NCBI GenBank assembly: GCA_021234155.1
Contig: JAJEKV010000052.1
Span: 4,447,606-4,511,605 of the forward strand
Source of the DNA: Isoetes taiwanensis
Taxonomy: Eukaryota > Streptophyta > Lycopodiopsida > Isoetales > Isoetaceae
Length of the DNA stretch: 64,000 bases
Direction of reading: 5' to 3'
The stretch's first letter is position 1. Each line of letters opens with the position of its first letter. The translations under genes were made by a program, and so were the position numbers. The notes under the pieces are model-generated. The model was not told the DNA's origin. It did no database searches and saw only the letters and a program-made list of their open reading frames with translations. This document shows positions 10,701-21,999 of this stretch, piece by piece.

Positions 10701-10925
10701 AGGAGCTTCTTGAAGGTATTTATTTAGATCACGTACAAGCTATATCTATTGTTCAGACGAGCCAAAAGCCATAGTCTACACAAGTCAAGTTTGTGCAATT
10801 AAATTGGTCATGCCACAGGCAAAACATCGATTGAAGGAAAACCAGTTGTATACACACTTAGTGAAGGCGATAGTGAGAAGATTTTAGACAATCTCCCCGA
10901 TGTTCTATCTGATGATGAAGACTAG
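7780..10925 (+). pseudogene. Transposase-like gene with FSDG and HGKG motifs, broken
   Basis: Exon 1 (7780-8492) encodes a Lys/Arg-rich N terminus, then VLAMAIGKDCTGQIVSKRSL and LGVHPRNIKMARNKREQ. It has one frameshift near 8433 and ends at a good donor, CAG|GTAATT (8493). After a 590-bp intron, exon 2 starts about 9083 with FLKFKEQYP, a TGA, then FEKLKPWYVMKLKQF and a Cys/His cluster (CCCIHH...CNCACEVCG). Later blocks are split over three frames: VDF-ENFSIQIANQVQSAYW (about 9713-9770), FSDGATSRFKAARPFYFVG (9966-10022), then MMWNFFGSNHGKGEHDG (10050-10100) and a Cys pair (CFCANC). The end is acidic, with a stop at 10923. I recall the same motif order in uncharacterised transposon proteins of animals. 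The two Asp motifs suggest a DDE-type catalytic core; that is inference. Confidence 0.65.
8560..8900. repeat. Irregular minisatellite in the transposase-gene intron
   Basis: Variants of AGTTAGTTAAAGTTGCAGGT and TTACAGTTATAG follow each other, then a cluster of GCGATTC/TGCGATT repeats at about 8777-8825. The array lies wholly between the donor at 8493 and the acceptor near 9082. Confidence 0.65.
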
Positions 10926-11380
10926 GTATCTGACTCTATCAGATTTGTCTTTTTTTTGGCTATGTACCATATTTCTGATTTATCAGATTTATCAGTTAAT
11001 CACGATTATCAATAAAGTCTTTGTCAATTGCATGTTATTTTGGAATAGTAAACCTGGAATTTTAAATGCATGGTTACGTTTAGGAGTTTAGGCTTGGAGA
11101 CCGTAAACACAGTGTAAACCTGTATAAACTGTGTAAACACAAGATAAACTTTGTTATGTCGGTTATCGGTTGTACTAGACTTGCCAAGATCATCGATTTG
11201 CTTGGAGACTGTAAACATGTATAAACTGTTATGTCGGTTATCGAGGTTGTACTAGACTTGCCAGGACTTGTAGCAGACTTAGAGTTAGATCAGGAAATCA
11301 GTATACTTAGGAATTAAATATCCATCACAAAAACATTCGACATACTCTGTCACAAATTTCCCCCTTTTAAAAAACAACAT
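10926..11380. other. AT-rich stretch with short direct repeats
   Basis: TGTTATGTCGGTTATCG...GTTGTACTAGACTTGCCA occurs twice (about 11151 and 11228), and GGAGACYGTAAACA also occurs twice (11095 and 11203). No gene is seen. Confidence 0.5.
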
Positions 11381-11544
11381 GGGCTGCTTACGTGGGCTGC
11401 CAGTTGGACTGGCACATGGACTGCCACTTGGCTTGGCACATGGTGATGTGGCACATGTAGTGCCACATTAACTTACACTTAACATTAACATATTAACTTA
11501 AGATTAACATATTACCCTAAATAACTAGACCTCAAAAAAAAACT

Positions 11545-12610
11545 TCACATGGACTGCTTACATGGACTGCCACATGGGCTACTGAGATGCCACATGGACT
11601 ACTTACATGGACCACCACTTGGACTAGGATGACTAGGATGTGGTGATGATGACTAGGATGTGGTGATGATGACTAGGATGGCATAACACGTGTTTGATGA
11701 CTTGGCTCATTGAATGCTGACATGGACTGTCACTTGGACTAACAAGTTAACTCAACAAGTTGTAAGTTAACTTATTTAAGTTAACCTATAAACTTACAAC
11801 ATAATGATTAACTTATAAATTAACATATTAACCTTAATAACTACCGATAAAAAAAAAAACTTTTACTTGTCCACATATACTTCCAAATGCACATGGACTC
11901 CACATGGACTGCTTACATGGACTGCCACATGGGCTACTGAGATGCCATGCCACATGGACTACTTACATGGACCGCCACTTGGACTAGGATGACTAGGATG
12001 TGGTGATGATGACTAGGATGTGGTGATGATGACTAGGATGGCATAACACGTGTTTGATGACTTGGCTCATTGAATGCTGACATGGACTGTCACTTGGAAC
12101 AAGTTAACTCAACAAGTTGTAAGTTAACTTATTTAAGTTAACCTATAAACTTACAACATAATGATTAACTTATAAATTAACATATTAACCTTAATAACTA
12201 CCGATAAAAAAAAAAACTTTTACTTGTCCACATATACTTCCAAATGCACATCGACTCCACATGGACTGCTTACATGGACTGCCACATGGGCTATTGAGAT
12301 GCCATGCCACATGGACTACTTACATGGACCGCCACTTGGACTGGCACATGATGACAATATGTGGTGATGATGACTAGGATGGCATAACACGTGTTTGATG
12401 ACTTGGCTCATTGAATGCTGACATGGACTGTCACTTGGACTGCCACATGGACTAACAAGTTAACTTAACAATTTGTAAGTTAACTTATTTAAGTTAACTT
12501 ATAAACTTACAACATAACATACAACATTAACTTGTACTAAACATTAACATATTAACTTAACATTAACATATTAACCTAAACATCTAGCCCTAAAAAAAAA
12601 AAAAACAAAT
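11545..12610. repeat. 356-bp tandem repeat, three copies
   Basis: GGACTGCTTACATGGACTGC occurs at 11551, 11906 and 12263, so the unit is 355-357 bp. Each unit contains ACATGGACT-type submotifs, GATGACTAGGATGTGGTGAT sub-repeats, ACACGTGTTTGATGACTTGG, then AAGTTAACTTATTTAAGTTA and an A-rich tract. Copies 1 and 2 are nearly identical; copy 3 is more diverged and loses the TCCACATATAC segment. A partial, older copy precedes the array at 11390-11540. Confidence 0.85.
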
Positions 12611-13055
12611 ACTTGTTCACATGGCATCACGTGTATGATGACATGGCATGATGATGTGGCACATGCATTTTGATAGATACACAAATTTGATTAAAAATGT
12701 AACATTTTCTTCAAACAAAAAATAATATGGCATATTAGAATTATGGGCACATTAGAATTATGGCATATTAGCATATTAGAATATGGGCAAGAATATGCCG
12801 GGATATTTAGATCTAGGCTATGAAACCACAAATTAATAAATCTATATAAGAATGTACTATTATTGCATGGCTAGGGGGCCTCGGGTTTCGAGCCCTGCAT
12901 GCAACATTATCACCATAATTGGCCCTTTGATTGGACGCTTCATTGCTCCTATAAGAGAAGAACTTGTCCAGACTCGAGGCATTCCTTCATCCCGGCAAGC
13001 TCCCTCCTCTGAGATTTCAAGCGCCTATTTCCTATCTTCCTATCTTCCTATCTTC

Positions 13056-13259
13056 ATGGCCAGGCTTAAATATACTGCCAAAAAGCCCAAAGTTGAGGAA
13101 GAGTCCTCTTCTTCCTCACATCCGGGCATGGAAATGACTGTTGTTGCAAAATTCTCTGCCCTGGAGGTGGTTCGAATGCAGGAACAAGGAGCCAAAGTCT
13201 CAGATAAAGTTCAGAAGTGGGTCGATCGTGTTTGTCCCCATGAAGAGCGTCTGTTATAG
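13056..13259 (+). CDS. Small hypothetical ORF
   Basis: An ATG at 13056 follows four copies of CTATCTTC/CTATCTTCC. The 67-codon product starts MARLKYTAKKPKVEEE, has a serine run, and ends KVQKWVDRVCPHEERLL. No family is recognised. An upstream in-frame extension to 12852 exists but has no support. It may be a remnant of another insertion or a chance ORF. Confidence 0.2.
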   Translation: MARLKYTAKKPKVEEESSSSSHPGMEMTVVAKFSALEVVRMQEQGAKVSDKVQKWVDRVCPHEERLL

Positions 13260-14640
13260 CTAAATATGGAAGCTACCGGGATTCTCCTTGTTGTTGAACT
13301 GAAAATGCCCCCACCAGATTACTTCTAAAGCTGAAAATCCTATGACACTTCTGAGTACTTAGTTTTTTATGTTATTTTATGTTATATCGGATATTAACAC
13401 TAGACCTGTCCCATGATGGACCATTAAAGGGCATTTTGAAGGTTCACAAAAAAAATCATATAAAATCAAGAACACAAAAACTAGCCAAACCCTTTCTAGG
13501 AGTTCATATATGGCAGTCATGCTTCACATAAAAAATACATAAAAATGTATCAACTCCCATTCTTGTGAGTTATGCTCTAGCAAACCCAAGGGGGTCAAGT
13601 ACCAAAAGCTTCATGTTCATACAAAGTAAAACTGTCTTGATGAAAAGATTTTTTTGATTTTTTTGGTTATAATGTGATTTTTCTACACCAGATATAGAGC
13701 AAGGCACAAAAAACCATATCTCAATTCGAGGTCTGTGAAGGAAGATAGAGCAATTCAAACATGACAGGGTCAAAATTGTCCTCTGCCTTCTGAGAACCAG
13801 TACTGGTTCCCAGAAAGCAGTTGTGATATAAAAACAACAACTTTCAAAAGGAGATCAATTTTGAGTTTAAATTTGGCACATAAGTAGTTCACGAAGTCCT
13901 CCATCCTATAAAAATATTTGTTGAGTATGAATATGATGTTTTGACTTTTACTTCTATTTTTAATTTTAGGTAATTTATACAAATGGATAGCATTGCTACA
14001 TATGACTCTAGGTTGTCCTCCAAAAAATCACATTATGAAAGTTTATAAGGATATGAAACCAATGCAAAAGAAGCTCGTGGAAAGAGCAAAAGACATGGTA
14101 AAAAAAAATCAAAAACGATATCTGTACTTGCCCATTACTGGTCCATAGTTCATTCAAAAATTGATAATACCCTTATGTTAGTCCATTTCAAGTTGAGTTT
14201 TGGGACACAAGTAGCTCTTAGACCACTTTGTTTACAAAAAAATATTTTTTGCTCATTATCTTATTGATTGTACTAGAATAGATAGCATCAATTATATTAT
14301 ATCTTTAATGTTTATTCTAGATTTGTGTCCTAAGATGTGACTTTACAAAATCACATCCTCAAAATATCTTATGTCAAGAAACCAATGCAAAAAGAACCAA
14401 GGAAAAATATGAAAAGCTTTTACTATAAAAAATCAAGATAGACCACTATCTGCAGTCGAGTTGCAGCTCTGTATTTTCAAATAGCTTCATCAACACTCCA
14501 TCTAGCTCAAAAATCAAAAGCTTTTTATGCGACTTTATCCTTTTGGTACATGGGGACTTGGAAGGACTGCCAAAAACTTCACCGCGTTTACTTTTCCTCG
14601 TTGCAGCAATTAAAGCCCTTTTATTTCCTGGAAGAAAATG
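13260..14640. other. No gene seen
   Basis: AT-rich sequence with only short ORFs that show no motif. No repeat array or RNA gene was noticed. Confidence 0.4.
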
Positions 14641-14689
14641 CTTTCAAATAAACAAACATAATCACTTCATACAAAAAAATAAAGAATTA

Positions 14690-15645
14690 CCAGGTGAAAC
14701 AGATTCTTCAGATTGTGATCGATGAGATGTCTCTTTGTTTGTCTTCACAATTGGACTACATGATGAAATTGGAAGACTCAGATGGGTTTCAATGGCCTTA
14801 TTATCCTCTACTACACCATCAAACTTTGATTGAGACAAAGTAGCCTTCCCATTGTCAAGAAGCGGATTGCCCACATTCAGTTTCTTTCCAAAAGGTGATG
14901 AAGCGGTGTCACTCATATCTTTCTCTCTTTAACCCTACAAGCATTACAAAAATTGATAATATGTAATAACAAATATTTTCCCTCTGCAGAAAGCATGTAT
15001 TACCTGGCGAAATCATCGTCGTCTTTGGCTCGTTCTCTTCATGAAAAATTAATTCTTTGTTGTTACCTTCAACTTCTACAGTAGTACCTATCTTTGATGA
15101 GTAGCTAGATCATACATAAATTAAAAAAAAAAAACATTGTCATGAGTGGCCTTGAATATCTAGATCATACATAAATTAAAAAACTAGCAATCAAAAGACA
15201 TGAATCTTGGAATCTAGGAACCAACAATCATTACTAGCAATCTAGGAATGACTTCACTTATTATCATTGTTGTCAATTTGTTCGTCTTCAGAAACATCAT
15301 TGATCACATGCACATCCTCGGTAGTTGTTAAAGCTCTGCTCAACCGTCTAGGCACAAGCTTATGCTCTTTGATAAATGATAAGGATGCTGGAGTGGAGCC
15401 AATGCCTTTTGAAGGCAAATTTTCTGTTCCAATATCAAACCAGCAATCATTAAAAACATACTATGAAGATGAAAAAAAAATATGCATATAGACCAACCAT
15501 TCGAATATGCTATCATATTAATCTTGGTCCCATGATGCTTCTTTAAACCAAGAAAAAACAACCAATTGTCTGACATGCTATGTCCACAACCGCTATCGCA
15601 ACACATCGTAGTGCCACTACACAAGAAAAACTATGTTAGATAATC
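14690..15645 (-). pseudogene. Cluster of short exon-like blocks, unidentified gene
   Basis: On the minus strand several open blocks have plausible splice borders. About 15490-15605 encodes a Cys-rich stretch (CCDSGCGHSMSDNWLFFLG). About 15255-15430 encodes IGTENLPSKGIGSTPASLSF and VPRRLSRALTTTEDVHVIND, ending with a stop after NDNK. About 15003-15110 encodes an acidic stretch and ends CACCAG-like|GTAATA. About 14690-14930 encodes SPFGKKLNVGNPLLDNGKA and ends CACCTG|GTAATT-like. These could be downstream exons of the MULE-type gene, which ends at a donor near 16845, or a separate cargo gene. I do not recognise the product. Confidence 0.35.
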
Positions 15646-16359
15646 CCTCTGATTTAAAAATTATAGATGGGAAGATGCTACCTTAAATGCGCTTAGGCAA
15701 AGATGTGACATGATATGCATGCTTGCACTCAACAATTATGACCTGGTAGAAGCATCTCACTAGTATTGAGTGATCTTTCACAAAATGGGCATGTTTCCTT
15801 CAAATTGATGCTTGAATATTCATTTACGCTAGCACCAAGAACAAGCGTTTGTGGCAAAGAGGACTTAACCGAAATGGTCGGCCGTAATTTGGCGAAGCTG
15901 CCAAAAGCCTCGTGAGGCGTGGGGCCTCAAGTTGTTCAAGCTGCTCCAGCTCCGCATCTCTACAAATTTGAGGAGATTGACAAGTCTTTTGATGCTTGAC
16001 TCAAAGCTAATCGCACCTCTTCAAGTTCCCGATTTGAAGGTCAATGATCGCCTCAACACCTTCCTTTGTCGCACTTGATAGGCGTGTTTATCAAATCCGC
16101 GATACTTTTTATTTCGATGGTCAAACGAACACATTTTAACTTATAAATCTTTCATATTTTCTCTTATGTCAAAGCACTTATCATCATGCGATTCTTGCAG
16201 TTCAAGTGTCGGGGTTTTGTGACATCATGTTCTCGCATTTGCAATCCATTCCTTCAAGATCCTTGACATTTCTATAATGCAAGAAGATAATTAGATTAAA
16301 AACATAACTAATTTAATGAAACTTCAGTTGAATTAGATAACAAACATAACTTCAAGGCA
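15646..16359. other. No gene seen
   Basis: Mixed-composition sequence between the exon cluster and the satellite. Short possible coding runs on either strand are interrupted by stops. Nothing recognisable. Confidence 0.35.
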
Positions 16360-16795
16360 GGACTTAGGCGGACTTAGACTTAGAATTAGACTTACACTTT
16401 AGACGGAATGACCCGACTTAGACCCACTTAGACTTAGAAACCAGACTTAGACAGGTGACTTAGATCTTTGATTTAGGACCGACTTAGACTTACACTAACT
16501 TAGACTAAGACATACTTAGACAGACTTACACTTAGACTTAGATAGACTTAGGCCGACTTAGACTTAGGCAATTAGACTAGACCCACTTAGACTTGGACGG
16601 ACTTAGGCCCGAGAATTAGACTAACTTTCGGACTAAAGGCAGACTTAAAACGAGTTAGACCCACTTAGACTTACCAGACTTAGGCGCAATTAGACTAATT
16701 TAGACTTAGACAGACTTAGAGTTAGACAGACTTAGACTTAGATTAAGACTTAATTAGACTTACACTTAAAATCAGACTAAGAATTACTATGACAA
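16360..16795. repeat. GACTTA-based satellite
   Basis: About 430 bp of degenerate (GACTTA)n with variants AGACTTAG, CCGACTTAG and GACCCACTTAG. The period is irregular (6-15 bp). It lies just beyond the 3' side of the MULE-type coding region. Confidence 0.8.
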
Positions 16796-16844
16796 TGGAG
16801 CTAAGAGAATAAATGAATATAAAAAACTAGAGATGAATAATACC

Positions 16845-19800
16845 TGGATTTTCTGTTGCATAATTGGCATCATTCGTCACGTTGGAGCTACCAAGGTTTT
16901 GTGAAGTTAACTTATGAGGAACCAGCGGTGCAGTCGGAGACAAATCCACTGGAGGAGTAACGTTTACCGTGCCACTTTCTAGCTCATCATCCACATTGTT
17001 TGCAAGTGCTCTACTTTTTGAAGCTGATTTTGCATGCTCATAGAAGCTCATCCAGTCTATTTCACGCCCATTACAATGTAACAGAAATGCCATTGCCAGT
17101 GCTTGGTGTACCTGCCCTCCTAAAACCTTGGTTCGATCATGTATTTTTTTGTATAATGACAAGAATTCTTCCTTCTTGTTTTCCTTTAATAATTTGAACC
17201 TGTAACAAGCCTTTCCATTTACCTTCGGACCCCACATCTTCCGGGGGAAATTTTCTTGGAGGGTTTTTTCTTTACTGGTTAAGAGGGTTTTTTTATTTCT
17301 GGTAGACGAAATTGTGAATTTTTTGGTGGCACTAACATATAGATAAGATCTTTGGTGCCTAGGATTATAACTTGAATGGACAGTTGATTTAAATGGAGAA
17401 TAATTTGGCACACATTTATTTAACGAAGTAATTGAAGGAAAACATAGAAGACGAACATGTTTCAAAGGATTGATCGCAGGACATCATCTGTAAGTACAGG
17501 TTGGATGATGTCAATAGTCAATCTTGGATCTTGGTTTAATAGCCTTGCAAAGACATACATTATATGCTTGCATGGAGTATATTGCTTCTTCATTGTTCTA
17601 GCCTGGAAATCTGCACAGGTGCATGTTGGATATTTGCAAATGCTTACTTTGTAAGTTTCGTTTGGCCGCCTAATACAATACTCAACATGTAAGTGAGGTA
17701 TGATGACTCCCGTTGAAAGCAGTTCACATTCCAAATGTAGAGCTTGTTCAAGTCTGATTTCTGCATCCTTCCCTAATTTTGTCCTTCTATTCATGCGTTT
17801 TCCAAACCGCTCAATAACTGTCATGGGCTTACTTGCCATAGTGCAATCATTGTGCTCACTAGAAGCTGTAGCATTGCGTGAATTGATCCCTCTAATAGAG
17901 AAACTTCCTCTCTCCAATATTCCCAACTCTTGGCTGTTTAGATTGACCCCAGTACATACTGGCCAATCAACAGGTCTAACTGGCACATGTACTATGTTGG
18001 TAGAAGGATACCATGTGTGTTGCATATGATCAGGGCAGAACCAAAATTTTTGTACGACCCTTCCATTTGCTTTCCTTACCCCTGTAAAACATGGTGCTGC
18101 AGTGGATTTAGTTATAATCTTATTAATATAGGAATTGCATTTCCTACCATTCGGCCCCAATCTTCCCTGGCACTTCACTCTACTACCTGGCTCAGTTCTT
18201 CTTATTGCCCACTCTTCTTCAGCCACATCAAACTCATGAACAACATATACTGCTTCATCAAATACTATGTTACGCCTTCGTGATGCATCCATTCTAACTC
18301 TAGCGTGCGTATGAGCCCACTTATCTGGACGATGACTTCCTGATCCCATGTCTCTGTTGTACTCAGAACTGTCTCTAGTTCGCTTAAGAATTGTTTGGTT
18401 GTTTCCTCCGGAACCTGGATCTATGGGGCGGATTCCGGTATGCAACACAGCTGAATTGACTACATTTTACATTGCTAGTAGCGGGAGTACCTAATCTTCG
18501 AATCAATGTAGCCGATCCAGGGCCCGTGCCAACAAAGTTATGTTCTCTATGTGCTTTACACTTTGCACTTTGTAATACAGCTTCTGTCAGATCATGTAGA
18601 CAGGCATCATACAAGCTTATCTTATTGACATAACCTCTTGATGCTAACCAGCTGGCATGTCTAGATTCAGATAAATTTGTGTTTGGTATCTGAGCTGCTG
18701 CAACTAGATCAACACCGTCATGCATGAAATTACCCCATCTACTAGCTCTTTGGTGCCACCATGCAAGCCAAGATCCCAATGCTGGTAAATCTCGTAGATT
18801 AGCTTTTCCTGGCCACCAAGAAATAATATTTTGATATGCTACTTCAGCTTCTTCCACATAAACTGCTGATCTCCATGCCCTGCATAAAGTTAGATGTTCT
18901 TGCCTATGCTCATGAATAATGAGTTTATTTGTATGTCTTTGTAGACACTGCTCCCAATGAAATTGACAACCACGTTCTTTTCCTTCCATTGGTTGACCAT
19001 CATTGAATACCAGACGAATGGCATTCCAATTAGCTTGAGCTTCGTCAGCCATAAATCCTCTAAATTGGGCCGGCTTTGAGCTCTTCAACATCATTACATT
19101 ATTAAGCTTCTTCCAGAACTTTGCTTGCGAGGCAGTATCTTCAGTTTTCATCTCGCAAGTTGCTATTGTCAATAGACAATGCATACTGAAATTTATAGAG
19201 AAAAGAAGTAAATATGTGTCATTAAAATGAATAAAATAGAAGTTCAATGTATACCTAGGGTCATAAACATGACAAGCCAAAGTTGTCCATCCAGGTATAC
19301 GTTTAACATGATCAAAATGAACCCAAGAATTTTCCAAGTCACCTCCAAGGCGCATTCTGTTAACAAGCTCCACTCCGAATCCAAGACCAGTTGTGGACAT
19401 TTTGAATATATAACATCGACCAGTATGTTCATTGTGAAGTTGGTAGGGAAACTTGGATCCATGAAAGAATTGATATCTGCAGTACTGCTTTAGGTAAAGA
19501 ATCTTCCCAATCTCATCTTTTTGTGTGGTGCGACACTCCAATGTCTTATTTATCCATTGACGTATCCTTTAGAACCAAGAAAATTGTCAAAAGACAGAAG
19601 AGATATATATTAATAGAAATATCTACGTTAAGAAAAGTACCTTCGTTTATTGCAAAGAGGCTCCAATTGTCTCAGCAACCCGTCAATTTTATCTCTGTCC
19701 CATATGTGAATGTCAGAAGCTTCCTCTGATGATATCAAACTATTGATTGTTATTTCCATGGCAATCTCTTTCTCTATTTCTTTTGGCCCTTTCCTAGCAA

Positions 19801-20738
19801 CAGATCCACTGGACTTGGATTGAACCATTTTCTGCATTTGCACTAGTTCTTCACGACTTGGTAGTGATCTAACTGGGTGTTCATGCCTACCAATATGAAT
19901 GGCCAATCTAGTGTACCTGAAATTGTCAGGCAATACGTAATAGATTATACATTGGCATAGTGTGATGCATGAAGGTTGTTCATCACAATATTCACAAGCC
20001 AATACACCTTCATCCTTAGACAACGGACCAATAATAGGTTGCCTTTTCAGAGTTCCCTTCCATTGAACATCATTTGCAAAACCTCTAGCAAGTAGGATTC
20101 ATACATCTTATGTGCCCACAACATTTGGAATACTTAACCACACCATCAAATGCTTGACTTGTTTTCTCTGGCTTGCTCCAGATATATGGATCAACTTTGC
20201 GTTCCATTCCAGACATGGACTTGAGTACATCAGGAGGCAACTCAAATACTATAGTATCATTATACTGGGATGGTAAATATTCCACTCCTTGTGCTATCTA
20301 TACTGACTGACAGATTTTTTTCAACTTACTAGTTCCAACGCTCCAAAGAATTGACTCAAAAGTTGATAAAGGTTTCTTGGACACATCTCGATTAGGACTT
20401 TCAATCAATATTGGGGCATCGGGAGTGCTGATACAAATGGGTGCGCCTTCTACAGAAATAAAGTGACCATTTACTGCGAAAGCTCTATAGACAACTTCAC
20501 CTCTGTCATTGGTAGTCTCCGGGAGTCGTAATGATCTGCCTTCACGATCATTGAAAGATTGAATTATGCATAGCCCCACTGACTTAAATTGAAAACTATC
20601 ACAAAGCCATTTTCTGCTCATACAACATTCTCCATTTTCAAAAGAGGAAAAAATTCTCAAACGCTTTCCTGGTGAAGTGATGATAACATCAGTTTCGATG
20701 AAGGCCAGAATATCGCATTCGTTTAGCTCCATTGTCAA
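16845..20738 (-). pseudogene. MULE-type transposase with SWIM zinc finger, broken
   Basis: Translation runs from about 20738 downward. The N-terminal domain ends in a metal-binding cluster (CCGHIRCMNPTC, later ACEYCDEQPSC, and HIGRHEHP) like the WRKY/GCM-type fingers of MULE proteins. The catalytic domain has VYDP (about 19262), FMADEAQANWNAIR (about 19050), CQFHWEQCLQRH (about 18965) and NLSESRHASW (about 18670), matching a MULE D-D-E arrangement. A SWIM finger (CTCADFQARTMKK...CKHIMYVFARLL) lies at about 17560-17610. Two short introns keep GT-AG ends: 19567-19640 and 19186-19254. Damage: an in-frame TAG at 20298, and frameshifts near 20090, 18460 and 17465. The C-terminal part (16845-17465) ends at a CAG|GTATTA donor, so more exons may follow. 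Confidence 0.75.
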
Positions 20739-20769
20739 AGATCAATAGAAAACTTGAATCTAACAAATG

Positions 20770-21510
20770 GGTTTAAAAAAGATGAACCATACCAAACTTG
20801 AACGTTGTTAACGGAATCTTGTCATTAATGTCGAATATTGGTCGTTGTTATGATTGCTTGCCATAATCATAAAAACCAAATACTATGAATGCATTAGAGC
20901 TAATTATAATACACAATATTATGATATAATTATATAAAACGCTTATTATAATCATAAAACAATATGCATCCTCCTATATTATAAAGTTATATTGTATGTC
21001 GTGAATGAAACCCTAGCCCTAATCGACGGCCTAAGTTCTCCATCGCATCGCATCCAAAGGCCAAGATAATGGCACGTTTAGGGTTAGGCTGAGATATCGG
21101 GCCATGGCTGCCCCGTCTAGGGGAGGCCGTTCTTTCATGGGAACCTGGGACAAGTCTGGCGTAAGAAGGAAACAGGTGGGAAGCGACTCTTCATTCACAG
21201 CGGTTGTACTCAATAACATCTGAGGTTGCCATGCATCTGTTTATACAACCGCATCATTCAAAGGTGCAGGAAGGTCTGATCAACTGGATTTAGTAGCTTA
21301 AGGAACCCATCAGATACAATAGCTGGAGGCTTGATTTTGCAAAGGGCTATGGCGCAGAATATGCAGGCTTGCACATCGATAAAAGCCAGGTAGAGTTTTT
21401 CGTTGGGAAGCTATGGACTATTCTGAATTATGGTCACCAAAAGGAATTCTTCAAGAGGCTGTAAAGGGTCAGTTTTGGAGGCTTGAGAATGTAACGGTAA
21501 CACCCTGGCA
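20770..21510. other. Upstream region of the MULE-type gene, no gene seen
   Basis: AT-rich DNA (20770-21000), then a more GC-balanced stretch with short ORFs and no motif. It may hold the promoter of the MULE-type gene, but no box can be assigned with confidence. Confidence 0.3.
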
Positions 21511-21584
21511 TGACCGGACGTGCTTGGATACGTTTACAATATAACCCATCCTGGTATTCTTTGCATTGTAAGCTCCTTTACTTC

Positions 21585-21990
21585 ACGGATTTTGTTTTGT
21601 ATAAGGGCTTCATCTGCTGTAGTATTTCGTCCATCTATGCTCTGATAATTCGTGATTTAAGCTATCTGCAAAAAATGGCCAACCGAGCTGTGTTTTTCCT
21701 GGATTTTGTTTTGTACAAGGGCTTCACCTACTGTAGTATTTCGTTCATCTCTGTGATCCATCTGAGCTTAGGATGCTCTGATAATTCGTGATTTAAGCTA
21801 TCTGCCAAAAATTGGCCAAGCGAGCTGTGTTTTTCTTTTGCAGAGATTATGTGCATTTTCCATCTTACATTTTCTGGAGCTTTTTAGGAAACATGAAGAT
21901 GCGAAGATAATTTCTATATTCTGGATTTGCCCATGCTTGGCAAGATGGCGAACCGAGCTGTGTTTTTCTTTTGCAGAGATTATGTGCAGA
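21585..21990. repeat. Tandem duplication around GATTTTGTTTTGTAYAAGGG
   Basis: The segment GATTTTGTTTTGTATAAGGG...GCTATCTGC...CGAGCTGTGTTTTT starts at about 21587 and again at about 21702. The second copy carries an extra ATCCATCTGAGCTTAGGATG. The tail CGAGCTGTGTTTTTCTTTTGCAGAGATTATGTGCA occurs a further time at about 21952-21988 as two shorter pieces. Confidence 0.7.
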
Positions 21991-21999
21991 AACAACAAC

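Noticed and set aside
11390-12610. CRISPR-like array
   Set aside because: Units are about 356 bp with internal sub-repeats and no unique spacers of even size; this is an ordinary tandem repeat.
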